Positions 1-10,900 of a DNA stretch of 64,000 nucleotides are shown here, piece by piece. The notes below the pieces were generated by a model. The model made no database searches. It was not told the origin of the DNA and saw nothing but the letters and a program-made list of their open reading frames with translations. The translations under genes and the position numbers were made by a program. The DNA is taken from contig NZ_AUCQ01000014.1 in assembly GCF_000429845.1 (NCBI RefSeq), positions 104,232 through 168,231 on the forward strand, in the 5' to 3' direction. The DNA is from Comamonas composti DSM 21721 (GTDB lineage: Bacteria > Pseudomonadota > Gammaproteobacteria > Burkholderiales > Burkholderiaceae_C). How positions within the stretch are numbered: the stretch's first letter is position 1; every line of letters starts with the position of its first letter.

Positions 1-387
1 TTGCCCTGGACCAGGGTCATGTTCGCAAGGTCATAGCCGCGCAGCTGCCAGATGCCCTCGCTCACCTTGAACAGTCCGGCCTGGTTGTTGAGCTGCTCCT
101 GGCGCCAGAGGCTGGGGTTGACGCTGTCCGGCGCAGGGCCCTTGATGAACGCGTATCGCTCGCTGTTCCAGGCCACGTCGCCCTTGGCGTTGCGGATGAT
201 GGGCTCGGGCATGCGGGCCACCAGACCGCGCGCTGCATCCTCAAAGTCCTGGGGCTGGGCCAGATCGTAGGCGGCGGCCACGGCCCGGTTGGCCTGTGTG
301 GTGATGGCGGTGGCGCTCTGCGGCTCCTGGGCCTGTGCCAGGGTGGCGCCCAGGGCGCCGAGTGCGATAGCGTAGCGAATCTTCATG
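1..387 (-). CDS. Alkyl/aryl-sulfatase, N-terminal part (cut by window edge)
   Basis: The first 129 residues of a secreted sulfatase of the SdsA1/BDS1 type, which hydrolyses alkyl sulfates such as SDS with a metallo-beta-lactamase fold. The protein begins with a short hydrophobic signal peptide ending near AQAQ. The family's N-terminal signature follows: QDFEDAARGLVA, then a G-D-V-A-W block, then PDSVNPSLWRQEQLNNQAGLFKV and a WQLRGYDLANMTLVQG stretch. The metal-binding HxHxDH motif would lie beyond the window, so catalysis cannot be checked. The start at 387 is supported by GGGAGAG eight or so bases upstream. It is divergent from the Bug-type receptor gene. I am fairly sure of the family, and not of the natural substrate. 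Confidence 0.82.
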
Positions 388-708
388 TTTTGCTCTCCCG
401 GTTGAGGAAATGGATGCGCAAGCTCGGCATCCAGGCATCGGGCTGACCGTCGCGAGCGTGGCGACCCTCGTGTCGACAATCTTCTGGGCAAGCATCATAT
501 GAAGCTTGTCGCGGGATTGCATGCTCAAGGGGCCGGATCTGGTCGCGCATTTGTCACCGCCGCCTGCGCGTGCCGGGCTGCGGCTTGCAGCTCCAGGCTC
601 GTAATACACTGAGCGGCGCCAGCGCCGGTGCACGCATGTATGCATGCATGCAGCTCGAACGCCATGAGCAGCGGCCGGGCTGGAAATCACGACAACAGGG
701 AGACATTC
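388..708. other. Intergenic region between divergent sulfatase and Bug-receptor genes
   Basis: These 321 bases must hold both divergent promoters. I see no convincing gene. Around 632-655 the DNA has an alternating GCATG/CATGC stretch (TGTATGCATGCATGCAGC) that is self-complementary and could be an operator, but nothing else supports that. Confidence 0.4.
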
Positions 709-1686
709 ATGAGCCTATCTCGCCGCCAGTTGCTGGCCCATGCCCTGGCCGCATCGGCCGGAGCATCGATTGCGCCTCAGGCGATTGCACAGCCCTCTCA
801 GCCGATACGGCTGCTCGTGGGCTTTCCGCCGGGCGGCGGCTCGGATGCGATTGCCCGCCTGCTGGCCGACAGGCTCAGGCATGAGCTGGGCACAAGCGTC
901 GTCGTGGACAACCGTCCGGGCGCAGGCGGCCAGATCGCGGCGCAGGTGCTCAAGAGCGCTGCGCCCGACGGCCATACGCTGTTTCTCTCGCACGATCACA
1001 CCATCTCCATCCTGCCCCAGGTGGTCAGAAAGCCGGGCTTCGATCCCGTGCATGATTTCGCGCCGGTCGCCGGCATCGCGACCTTCGTGAACGCACTGGC
1101 CGTCTCCAGCAGCACGCCGGCACGCAACCTGGCCGAATACGTGCAGTGGATAGGCGAGGAGGCGAAGCGGGGAACCGTGGGCATTCCGGCCCCGGCCTCC
1201 ACACCCGAATTCCTGGTCAAGCTGCTGGGCCAGCATTACCAGTTGGACCTGGTCGCCGCCCCCTACAAGGGCAGCGCCCCCATGCTGGCCGACATGCTGG
1301 GCAACCAGATACCGGCAGGCATCGGCTCGGTGCAGGACTTCATGGAAAACCACCGGGCGGGCAAGCTGCGCGTCATCGGCGTGCTCGGAAGCCGGCGCCA
1401 GGCCGCCATGCCCGAGGTGCCGACGCTGGCCGAGCAGGGCGTGGGCGGCTTCGAAGACCTGCCCTACTACGGCATCTATGCGCCCAGGGCCACGCCCAAG
1501 GCCTTTGTGGAGCGCTTCTCCGCCGCCGTGGCCCAGGTGCTCAGGCAGCCCGATGTGCATGAGCAGCTCACGGCCCTGGGCCTGAGCGTGCTCTATATGA
1601 CGCCGGCCCAGCTTGCCGAGCGCGAGCAGGCCTATACCCAGGTCTGGAAGCGCATCATCCAGACCAGCGGCTTTAAGCCTCAGTAG
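709..1686 (+). CDS. Bug-family (tripartite tricarboxylate transporter) periplasmic substrate-binding protein
   Basis: A 325-residue periplasmic receptor of the Bug/TctC family, which binds small carboxylates or related solutes for uptake or sensing. The N-terminus SLSRRQLLAHALAASAG is a twin-arginine-like or Sec signal with a QA cleavage region. The mature protein opens with the family hallmark PIRLLVGFPPGGGSDAIARLLAD, followed by VDNRPGAGGQIA and the central VAAPYKGSAPML. The ATG at 709 is preceded by ACAGGGAG. An earlier in-frame ATG at 628 would add a Cys-rich stretch with no signal character. No TctA/TctB membrane partners lie nearby, which is normal for this hugely expanded family in Burkholderiales. 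The ligand is unknown. Confidence 0.88.
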   Translation: MSLSRRQLLAHALAASAGASIAPQAIAQPSQPIRLLVGFPPGGGSDAIARLLADRLRHELGTSVVVDNRPGAGGQIAAQVLKSAAPDGHTLFLSHDHTISILPQVVRKPGFDPVHDFAPVAGIATFVNALAVSSSTPARNLAEYVQWIGEEAKRGTVGIPAPASTPEFLVKLLGQHYQLDLVAAPYKGSAPMLADMLGNQIPAGIGSVQDFMENHRAGKLRVIGVLGSRRQAAMPEVPTLAEQGVGGFEDLPYYGIYAPRATPKAFVERFSAAVAQVLRQPDVHEQLTALGLSVLYMTPAQLAEREQAYTQVWKRIIQTSGFKPQ

Positions 1687-1702
1687 GCAAGCCCGGCTCC
1701 GC

Positions 1703-3190
1703 ATGTTCTATGCCATTCCTCTGGAGGACAGGCCCAGCTGGCGCAATCCTCCATGGATGACGCTGCTGCTCATCCTCGTGAACGTGCTGCTGTTCTGGGG
1801 GCCGCAGCGCTCGGAGGAGCGCCAGCAGCAGCGCGCGGCCGACTTCTATGCGGCCAGCGTGCTGGCGCGCATCGAGATTCCGCGCTTCGTGCAGCAGCTT
1901 GCAGAAACCGGCTCGCCCTGGGCCGACAAGGCCAGGCTCATGCAAAAGCATGGCGCCACGGCCCAGCTGCTGCAGCTCATGGAGATGGACGCGGATTTTC
2001 AGGCTCGGCTCGGCAGCGGCCAGCTCGTGGACCGCAGCGACCCCGACCATGCCCAGTGGCAGCAGGCCCGCGCGCGCTATGAGGAATTGCGGCCCGAGCC
2101 CTTTACCAGGCGCTGGGCCCAGAGCTATGCCGAGGACGGGCCGCCGCGCCCCTGGACCTGGATCACGGCCGCCTTCTTGCATGCCAGCCCCGGTCACCTG
2201 CTGGGCAATATGCTGTTCCTGTTCATGTTCGGCTTCTCGCTGGAGCTGGCCCTGGGGCGGACCACCTACCTCGTGTTTTATCTGCTGGGCGCGCTGGGGG
2301 CCTCGGCCCTGGCGGCCTGGGCCTATGCGGGCCAGGGCAGCTACGGCCTCGGGGCCTCGGGCGCGGTCTCGGCCCTGATGGCCATGTACGCGGTCATGTA
2401 CCGGCTGCGGCGCATACGTTTTTTCTACCAGTTGCTGTTCTATTTCAACTACGTGCGCGCACCGGCCCTGATTCTCTTGCCGGCCTGGATTGTGAGCGAG
2501 CTGCTGCAGCACCTGCTCAGCGGCCGGGGTGTGGCCTATATGGCCCACCTGGGCGGCCTGCTCACGGGCGCGGTGCTGATGGGCGCCTTTGTGCGCTGGG
2601 GGCAGCGCTGGGGCCTGGGGCGCCGCCCCGCGTCGCCTGCGGCCGGGGAGGTGCGGGCCGAGGCCAGGGCCAGGCGCTTCGAGCAGCACCTGCTCCAGGC
2701 ACGGCGCCTGAGCCAGGCGCTGGACATGGAAAACGCCCTGAGCGAATGGCGGGCGGCAGCCCAGCTGCAGCCCGAGGACCGGGAGGCCTTGCGCGGCTGG
2801 TTCGGCGCTGCGAGGTTTGCTCCTGCAAGCGAGGATTTTCACCGCGCCGCGCGTCGCATCTTCCGGCTCAAGACCCAGGATGCCGACAGCTTGCTCTGGC
2901 AGCATGCCTGCTATGTGAGCTATCTGGAGCTCGCCCGGCCCGGCATCCGGATCGCACCCGAAGACATGGCGCGCCTGGTGCGCCGCTTCACGCGTGCACG
3001 CAAATTCGACGATGCCGAAAAGCTGGGCCGGGTCCTGGTGCAGACCGCACCCGATCTGCCCGAACTCGGCGAGACCCTGGGCATGCTGGTCAACGGCCTG
3101 CTGCAGCAAGGGCTTGAGGCCCGCGCCAGGGACTGGCTGCCGCAGCTAAAGATCCTGGCCCCCGCCCATCCGGCCTTGAAGCGGGGCTGA
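1703..3190 (+). CDS. Rhomboid-family intramembrane serine protease with C-terminal helical-repeat domain
   Basis: A 495-residue inner-membrane protease. A hydrophobic segment near residues 17-30 is followed by a soluble insert. The rhomboid core starts at about residue 150, with GHLLGNMLFLFMFG, the catalytic serine in YGLGASGAVSAL (Ser219 from this start) and the catalytic histidine in YMAHLGGLLTG (His282). Both dyad residues are present, so an active protease is expected. From about residue 320 the protein becomes soluble and alpha-helical with TPR-like spacing (ALDMENALSEWRAAAQLQPED). The ATG at 1703 lies 16 bases after the previous stop. Substrates are unknown. It converges on a membrane protein of similar architecture ending at 3222. 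Confidence 0.87.
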   Translation: MFYAIPLEDRPSWRNPPWMTLLLILVNVLLFWGPQRSEERQQQRAADFYAASVLARIEIPRFVQQLAETGSPWADKARLMQKHGATAQLLQLMEMDADFQARLGSGQLVDRSDPDHAQWQQARARYEELRPEPFTRRWAQSYAEDGPPRPWTWITAAFLHASPGHLLGNMLFLFMFGFSLELALGRTTYLVFYLLGALGASALAAWAYAGQGSYGLGASGAVSALMAMYAVMYRLRRIRFFYQLLFYFNYVRAPALILLPAWIVSELLQHLLSGRGVAYMAHLGGLLTGAVLMGAFVRWGQRWGLGRRPASPAAGEVRAEARARRFEQHLLQARRLSQALDMENALSEWRAAAQLQPEDREALRGWFGAARFAPASEDFHRAARRIFRLKTQDADSLLWQHACYVSYLELARPGIRIAPEDMARLVRRFTRARKFDDAEKLGRVLVQTAPDLPELGETLGMLVNGLLQQGLEARARDWLPQLKILAPAHPALKRG

Positions 3191-3221
3191 GAGCGCGAAC
3201 ACGCTCTGAGCCGGTGCGGCC

Positions 3222-4514
3222 TCAGCCATCGGGCTGCTCGCGCAGCAGCCAGCGCACTTCCTGGGTGGCTTCGCTGTCGGGGTAGCGCGCCTGCAGCGCG
3301 GCCAGAATGCTGCGCGCCATGTCCTTGCGGTCCAGCCCCTGGACCAGGGCGCGGGCCGCGAGCTCATAGGCCTGGGGAATGCTCGCATGGCCGCGAAAAC
3401 GCTTGTCAAAGCTCTTGATCATGGCCAGGGTGGCCAGGGCATCGCCGTTACGCCACTCGGCACGCGCCAGGCAAAGAGTCTGCGCTGCATCGTCAAGCAC
3501 AAAGCCCGCATCCTTGTCGCGGCAGGTCTTGAAGACCTTGAGCGCCTCCGAGGTCTGGCCCTGGCGCAGCAGCAGGGCGATGAAGCGCCGGCCGTGATCG
3601 AGCAGACTTGCGCTCTTGTCGGGCATGAGCAGCAACAGGCGGTGGTAGCGGCGCTGGGCCGCCAGCTCCTCGGGGCGGGTGCGCTGCTCTTCGTAGGCCA
3701 GGCTCAGGGCTGCGGCCATGTCGCCGCCCTGCATGCGCTGGGCGATCTCCTCGTCCAGCATCTGCTGTGCGGTCTGGGTGGCGGAGCGCGTATCGCTCCA
3801 GCCGGAGTCGCGCGAGCCCGCAGGCAGCAGATCTATGCCGAACGCCTCATGGTGCTGGTACATCACATAGCCGAGCAGGCTGGCCATGACCCAGCTGAAA
3901 TAAATCATCGCGAAATTCATCAAGGGCAGCAGGATCAGCCCACTGAACATGGGCAGCAGCAGCGTCATCGCGATCTGCGAGCCACCGCTGAGCAGGAACA
4001 GAAACAGGCACAGCAGCAGATAGGGCTTGCCGATGATGCGCACGGTCTCCAGGATCTGGCCCGGGTGCATGGCCGAGAAGAAGCTGCCGCTCAGCACAAG
4101 GATGATGATGCTTGCGGGCAGCAAAAATGACAGCACGAACAGCGCCAGCTGCGCAAATCCCAGGCTGACCCGCGCGCAAAAGCCCACGATGACCACCTGC
4201 ATGAAGAGAATCGCGAACAGCTTCCAGGGCAGGTTCACCCATTCATCCTCAAGCTGGTGCGGAAAATCAGCCGCCCGCAGCACACCGCGCGACCCCAGGG
4301 CCGTGACCTTGAAGCCATAGCGGCTGGCGGCCAGCAAGATGCCGATTTGCAGCAGCACGATGGCCAGGGGCGCGGGCAGAAAGAAGATCAGCTTGAACAG
4401 CAGGCTGCTCAGGGCCAGAAGCAAGGCATAGGCCAGCGGCTGGGGCTGAAAGGGAAAGGCGAAGAAGCTGTTGAGCTGGTGCCAGAAGGGTGGCAGGCCT
4501 GGTTGTCGGGACAT
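3222..4514 (-). CDS. Polytopic membrane protein with C-terminal TPR-like tail
   Basis: A 430-residue protein I cannot assign to a characterised family. Residues 1-250 or so hold about six hydrophobic segments (for example LAYALLLALSSLLFKLIFFL and LALFVLSFLLPASIIILVLSG), a pattern similar to DUF4013-type proteins. After about residue 270 it is soluble, helical and TPR-like, with repeated A-rich amphipathic helices (RGQTSEALKVFKTC, ARALVQGLDRKDMARSILAALQARYPDSEA). The upstream rhomboid gene, read from the other strand, has the same two-part plan. Function is unknown; a role in membrane protein quality control would be only a guess. Confidence 0.6.
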   Translation of the reverse strand: MSRQPGLPPFWHQLNSFFAFPFQPQPLAYALLLALSSLLFKLIFFLPAPLAIVLLQIGILLAASRYGFKVTALGSRGVLRAADFPHQLEDEWVNLPWKLFAILFMQVVIVGFCARVSLGFAQLALFVLSFLLPASIIILVLSGSFFSAMHPGQILETVRIIGKPYLLLCLFLFLLSGGSQIAMTLLLPMFSGLILLPLMNFAMIYFSWVMASLLGYVMYQHHEAFGIDLLPAGSRDSGWSDTRSATQTAQQMLDEEIAQRMQGGDMAAALSLAYEEQRTRPEELAAQRRYHRLLLLMPDKSASLLDHGRRFIALLLRQGQTSEALKVFKTCRDKDAGFVLDDAAQTLCLARAEWRNGDALATLAMIKSFDKRFRGHASIPQAYELAARALVQGLDRKDMARSILAALQARYPDSEATQEVRWLLREQPDG

Positions 4515-4931
4515 GGTGAAGCGAGCGGGATCAGACCCTTGGCATGCAACGGGCAGGTGCGGTATCCATGGTTTTCATAGGCCCTCCTGTTTGTCTGGGC
4601 TGGGTGGAATCAAAAAATGAAACTTATTGTTACATGGCTTGATGAGCCCGGCTCCTGCCGGGCCCATGCATCAAAAGCGCCTGCCTGCGATGGATGCGCT
4701 CCTGTCTTACAGGGACACCTCAATATCCGGCCCGATTGGCTTGATTAACAAGGCAATCGGCTGACTGCCTGGGGGTGGGCAAAGGTATCATTCGGCGCAC
4801 TGAATTTCAGCCGCAATAGGTGCAGCTCCCCTTGCCCAAGCTTGTCTTCGCAGGACTTTTTTGGGGTGTGAGCAGGGCTGGGTCTGAACGCAAAAATGGC
4901 GAGCCTGGCGCTTGCAAGAAGGGAAGTCGTC
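4515..4931. other. Intergenic region upstream of the alpha-2-macroglobulin gene
   Basis: About 417 bases with no convincing gene. It contains a perfect 7-bp stem with a 4-base loop (GCCCGGC/GCCGGGC, 4646-4663) but no T-run. The region is AT-richer around 4605-4635, where promoters for the divergent genes may lie. Confidence 0.35.
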
Positions 4932-7900
4932 ATGAATGAGCATGACAAACACATGCAGGCAGACCGGGGCCGCCGCACCCATCTGCTCTTGGCCCGTTGG
5001 GCGCTGGGCCTGGCACTGGGGTCGGTGGCGCTGGGCGTGCAGGCCTTGAGCGTGCGCCAGTTCAACCCCCAGGGCGAGGTGCAGAAGATCGAGCAGGTGC
5101 GCATACAGTTCGATGCGCCGGCGGTGCGCTTTGGCGACCCCAAGGCTGCGGCTCCCGTGACGCTGAGCTGCAGCGATGCCGCCGCCGCCAAGGGCACGGG
5201 CCGCTGGACCGGCGAGCGCGAATGGGTGTTCGACTTCGACAACATCCTGCCGCCGGGCATGCGCTGCACGGCCCAGCTGGTGCCTGGCTATCAATCGCCC
5301 TCGGGCGAAGCCATCAAGGGCGCTGCCAGCTATCAGTTTCAAAGCGGTGGCCCGCGCGTGGCGCGCGTGGAGCCCGGCGGCTACTCGTCCGTGGACGAGG
5401 AGCAGTATTTCGCGCTCAGGCTTACGGGGCCGGTGACTGCGGCCAGCCTGCAGCAAAACACCTGGTGCACGATGGAAGGCCTGGGCGAGCGCATTCCCGT
5501 GCGCCTGATCGAGGGCCAGGAGCGCGATGCGCTGCTCAAGCACCGTGGCTGGGACAAGGCCGCAAGCAAGAATCCCCAGCAATATGCGACTCTTGCCTGC
5601 AACCGCCGGCTCACGGCCGGCGTGGAGATGAAGCTGGTGTTCGGCGCCGGCGTGGCCACGCCCGGCGGAGTCGCGAATCGCCAGAACCAGGTCTTTGAAT
5701 TCCGCGTGCGCGAGCCCTTCACGGCCGAGTTCAGCTGCCAGCGTGAAAACGCCCAGGCCGCCTGCCTGCCGATCCGCCCCATGCGCCTGACGTTCAGTGC
5801 TCCCGTGCCGCGCAAGCTGGCCGAGGGCATCCGCCTGAGTGGCGGGGCAGCCAAGATCGCTCCCGTGATCGAGGGCGAATACGACGAGAAGCTCAGCGAG
5901 GACTCCCTGGTCGACAGCCTGAGCTTTGCGGCCACCATGCAGGCCGATGCCAAGTACCGGATCGAGTTGCCGCCGCAGTTCCAGGATGCAGCTGGCCGCA
6001 GCCTGGCGAATGCCCAGATGTTCCCGCTGGACGTGGCCACGGGTGCCATGCCGCCGCTGGCCAAGTTTGCAGCCTCGCCTTTCGGCATCGTCGAGCGCTA
6101 TGCCGAGGGCCCCGACGGCCCGGCCCTGCTGCCGGTGACGCTGCGCAACGTAGAGGCCGAGCTCTCGACCCAGGCCCTGGATGCAAGCCAGGTGCGCACG
6201 CGCCAGGCCGGCAGCGACGCCGACATCATCGCCTGGATGCACAAGGTCGAGGACTACAACTCTTTCGACATAGAGCGCAAGCGCGCAGCGCGCGAGGTTA
6301 AGGGCCAGCTGCCGCCCGTCATTGACAACATGAGCCGCGAATGGGTGCAGACGCGCATGCTGTCCCTGCTGGCCGGCCAGTCCGATGTCAAGACCCTGCA
6401 AATGCCCAAGCCCAGCAAGGGCGATCCGCGTCCGTTCGAGGTCGTGGGCATTCCCCTGAACCCCGGCTTTCATGTGGTCGAGATCGCCTCGCCCATGCTC
6501 GGCCAGTCGCTGCTGGACTCCAGCTATGGCGCCAAGCGCAGCATGTATGTGCGCACCACGGCCCTGGTCACCAATCTGGCCGTGCATTTCAAGCTGGGCC
6601 GCGAAAGCTCGGCCGCCTGGGTGACCACGCTGGACAAGGGCCAGCCCGTGGCGAATGCCCGGGTCCAGGTCTCGGACTGCAATGGCAAGGCCCTGGTTTC
6701 GGCCACCACGGATGCGAATGGCGTGGCGCGCATCGAAGGGCTGTCCCCCGACGAGCCCGCATGCCAGGGCGTCGGCTGGCGGCAGGCGGCCTACTTCGTG
6801 AGCGCGCGTGCCCAGGGCAAGGACGGCCAGCAGGAGCTGGCCTTCACCTGGAGCAACTGGTATCGCGGCATCGAGCCCTGGCGCTTCAATCTGCCCACGA
6901 ACAGCAACCCCCAGCGCGACGAGATCGCCCACACCATCTTCGACCGCAAGCTGCTGCGCGCGGGCGAGACCGTGTCCATGAAACATGTGATGCGCACCCA
7001 GACCGGTGTGAACCAGGGCGGCTTTGCGCTGCCCGAGCTCAGGCCAGCGCAGCTCGTGATCACCCATGAGGGCAGCGGCCAGAAATACACCCAGCCCCTG
7101 AACTGGCGCAAGACCGCCAGCGGCGGCATGAGCGCCGAAAGCAGCTTTGATGTGCCCAAGGCCGCCAAGCTCGGCGCCTACAGCGTGGAGCTGCGCATGG
7201 CCGACGGCCGGCGCAGCTTCGATACCGGCAGCTTTCGCGTCGAGGAGTTCCGCCTGCCCGTGCTCGAAGGCCGGGTCGGCCCCGAAACCAAGCAGCCGTT
7301 GGTGGGCGTCTCCAGCCTGCCCGTGCAGGTGCAGGTGAACTATGTGTCCGGCGGCGCTGCAGCCAATCTGCCGGTCAGGGTTTCGGCCCTGGTGCGCAAT
7401 GCCTGGGTGCAGCGCGCAGACTGGGATGACTACAGCTTCTCGGCCCCGCGTTCGGCCGGCGACAGCACGCACAGCGACGACGAGGAAGCCACGGCGGCCC
7501 AGGACAGCAAGGTCGTGGCCGACAAGCTGGGCGTGGTTCTCGATGGCAACGGTCTGGGCAAGCTCAGGATCGACAACCTGCCCAAGCTCAAGGAGCCGCG
7601 CGAGCTGCTGATCGAGGCAAGCTATGCCGACCCCAACGGCGAGATCCAGACCCTGAGCAGCACCCACATGCTGTGGCCCTCGTCCGTGATTGCAGGCGTG
7701 CGTGCCGAAAGCTGGATCAGCACCGCGCGCAAGCTGCAGTTCCAGGCCCTGGCCCTGGGCGTGGACGGCAAGCCCCTGGCCGGCGTGCCGGTCAAGGTGG
7801 AAGCTGTCTCGCGCATCACCACCACCAGTCGCAAGCGTCTGGTCGGCGGCTTTTACAGCTATGACAACCAGACTTCGCTCAAATCCATGGGCACGGTGTG

Positions 7901-10900
7901 CTCGGGCACCAGCGATGCCGCAGGCCTGGTGCAGTGCGAGGCCCAGCTGTCCCAGCCCGGCGAGGTCGAGCTCATCGTCAAGGCCACGGACAAGGAGGGC
8001 CGCGACTCCCTGGCTGCGACCAGCGTCTGGGTCACGCGCCAGGGCGAGCTGTGGTTCGGCGGCGAAGACCATGACCGCATGGACGTGCTGCCCGAAAAGC
8101 GCAACTACGAGCCCGGCGAGACCGCGCGCTTTCAGGTGCGCATGCCTTTTCGCTACGCCACCGCCCTGGTGTCCGTGGAACGCGAGGGCATAGTCTCCAC
8201 CGAGGTCGTGCAGCTCAATGGTCAGAACCCCACGGTGGAGCTCAAGGTCCAGCCCGAATGGGGGCCCAATGTCTACGTGAGCGTGATGGCCTTGCGCGGA
8301 AGACTGCGCGAGGTGCCCTGGTACAGCTTCTTCACCTGGGGCTTCAAGGCGCCGCGTGAATGGTGGACCGCGTTCTGGCACGAGGGCAAGGAATACATCG
8401 CGCCCACGGCCCTGGTCGATCTGTCCAAGCCCGCCTACCGCCTGGGCGTGGCCGAGATCCGCGTGGGCACCAAGGGCCACCGCATCGATGTGAAACTTGC
8501 GGCCGACCAGGCCAGCTACCAGGTGCGCGGCAAGGCCAGGGTCACCGTCACGGCCACCTTGCCCGACGGCAAGCCCGCAGCCGGTGCTGAAGTCGCCTTC
8601 GTGGCCGTGGACAAGGCCTTGCTGGAGCTCATGCCCAACGACAGCTGGGATCTGGCCGGCGCCATGCTGCGCCGCCGTGACTGGGGCGTGAGCACCTCCA
8701 CCGCACAAATGGAAGTCATAGGCCGGCGCCATTACGGGCGCAAGGCCGTGGCCGCTGGCGGCGGTGGCGGGCGCAGCCCGGCGCGCGAGCTGTTCGACAC
8801 CTTGCTGCTGTGGAACCCGCAGGTGGTGCTCGATGCCCAGGGCAAGGCCCAGATCGAGGTGCCCCTCAACGACTCGCTGACCAGCTTCGAGCTCGTGGCC
8901 GTGGCCGACTATGGCGTGGCCATGTTCGGCACGGGCAGCACCAGCATACGCACGGCCCAGGATCTGCAGATCATCAGCGGCCTGCCGCCGCTGGTGCGCG
9001 AGGACGACCAGTTCCGCGCCATGATCACGCTGCGCAACACCTCGGCCAAGGCCATGAAGGTGCAGGTCACGCCGCGCGCCACCTTGCTGGAGCTCAAGCC
9101 CCAGACCGTGGACCTTCCCGCGGGCGAGGCGCGTGAGGTGAGCTGGGAGGTCACGGCTCCGGCCCAGCTGGGCCAGACCCGCGCCGAGGCCTTGCTCTGG
9201 GAGATCGCGGCGCATGACGTCTCGGCAGGTCAGGACGGTAGCAAGGGCGCGAGCGACAGCATCAAGCTCAGCCAACGCATTGTTGCGTCCGTGCCCCTGA
9301 CGGTGCAGCAAGGCACGCTGATGCAGGTCGATGGCACGGTCGACCTGCCCGTGGCCCTACCCGGCGATGCCCTGCCGGGCCGCGGCGGGCTGCGCATGTC
9401 CATGGCGCCCAAGCTGGCCGATGGCCTGCCCGGCGTGCGCGACTGGTGGGCGCGCTACCCCTACAGCTGCCTGGAGCAGGTGACCAGCAAGGCCGTGGGC
9501 ATGCACGACACGGCCTTGTGGGAAAGCATGATGGCCAAGCTGCCCAACTATCTGGACAGCGACGGCCTGGCGGCCTACTTCCCGCTGGGCGGCAACAACA
9601 ACCAGGGCGGCGATACGCTGACGGCCCATTTGCTCAATCTCTCGGCTCTGGCCCAAGGCGTGGACAAGCGCTTCGTGCTGCCCGCAGAGCAGCGCCAGCA
9701 GATGGAGGACGGCTTGATCGCCTTCGTCGAAGGCCGCATCGAGCGCCGCTTCTGGAGCCCGCGCAAGGATCTGGACATGCGCAAGCTGGCCGCGATACAG
9801 GCGCTGGCGCTGACCGGGCGCGCGAATCCGCGCATGCTCGACAGCATCACCATCGCGCCCAACGACTGGCCCACGCATACGCTGATCGACTGGGTGGCCT
9901 TGCTCAAGCAGATGCGTGAGCTGCCTCAGCGTGACGAAAAGCTGGCCCAGGCCCAGCACATTCTGCGTGCGCGCCTGAGCTACCAGGGCACGCGCGTGGG
10001 CTTTAGCAATGAGGCCGACGACCAGTGGTGGTGGCTGATGCAGAGCCCGGATGTGAACCTGGCGCGCCTGATGCTCGTGGTCATGGACGATGCCGAGTGG
10101 AAGCAGGATCTGCCGCGCATGGCCAACGGCTTCATCTCGCGCCAGAACAAGGGCGCCTGGCGCACGACCACGGCCAACCTGTGGGGCACGCTGGCGCTGC
10201 AGAGGTTCTCGCAGGTCTTCGAGGCCACGCCCGTGACCGGTACCACCGGCGCTGCGTTGGGCAATGCCCGGGCTGCGGTGGACTGGAGCCAGGTCGCGCG
10301 CCAGCGGGCCAGCGATACCGAGGGTGCAGCCCATGAGGCATCGGCGTTTGGTGCCAGCGTGGCTGTGGGCCAGCTCAGGAACAACAGCATGTTCCTGCCC
10401 TGGAGCGCGCTGGGCCAGGAGCGCCAGGGCCAACTGTCCGTGACCCAGCAGGGCACGGGCAAGCCCTGGCTCACGCTGCAGTCCGTGGCAGCGGTGCAGC
10501 TCAAGGAGGCCTTCAACTCGGGCTACAGCATTACGCGCACGGTCAAGCCCGTGGAGCAGGCCGACAAGAGCCTGCCTGCGGGCCAGTACTCGCGCGGCGA
10601 CGTGCTGCGCGTGACGCTGGAGATCCAGGCCAAGACCGACATGACCTGGGTGGCCGTGACCGACCCCGTGCCCACGGGCGCGACCATTCTGGGCGGCGGC
10701 CTGGGCCGCGACTCGGCCATGGCCTCGGGCGGCGAAAAGCGCGAGGGCGAAGGCTGGCTGGCTTTCGAGGAGCGCAGCTTCGAGTCCTACCGCGCCTACT
10801 ACCAGTACCTGCCCAAGGGCAAGTCCAAGCTGGAGTACACGCTGCGCCTGAACAATGCAGGCGACTTTGCCCTGCCCCCGACCCGGGTCGAGGCCTTGTA

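Noticed and set aside
4646..4663. GCCCGGC/GCCGGGC hairpin as a terminator
   Set aside because: No T-run on either side and no gene ending nearby; both flanking genes start here.
4788..9311. A 1507-codon open frame antisense to the alpha-2-macroglobulin gene
   Set aside because: Composition is rich in His, Gln, Ala, Gly and Arg with no domain, as expected for the mirror of GC-rich codons. The opposite frame has clear family motifs.
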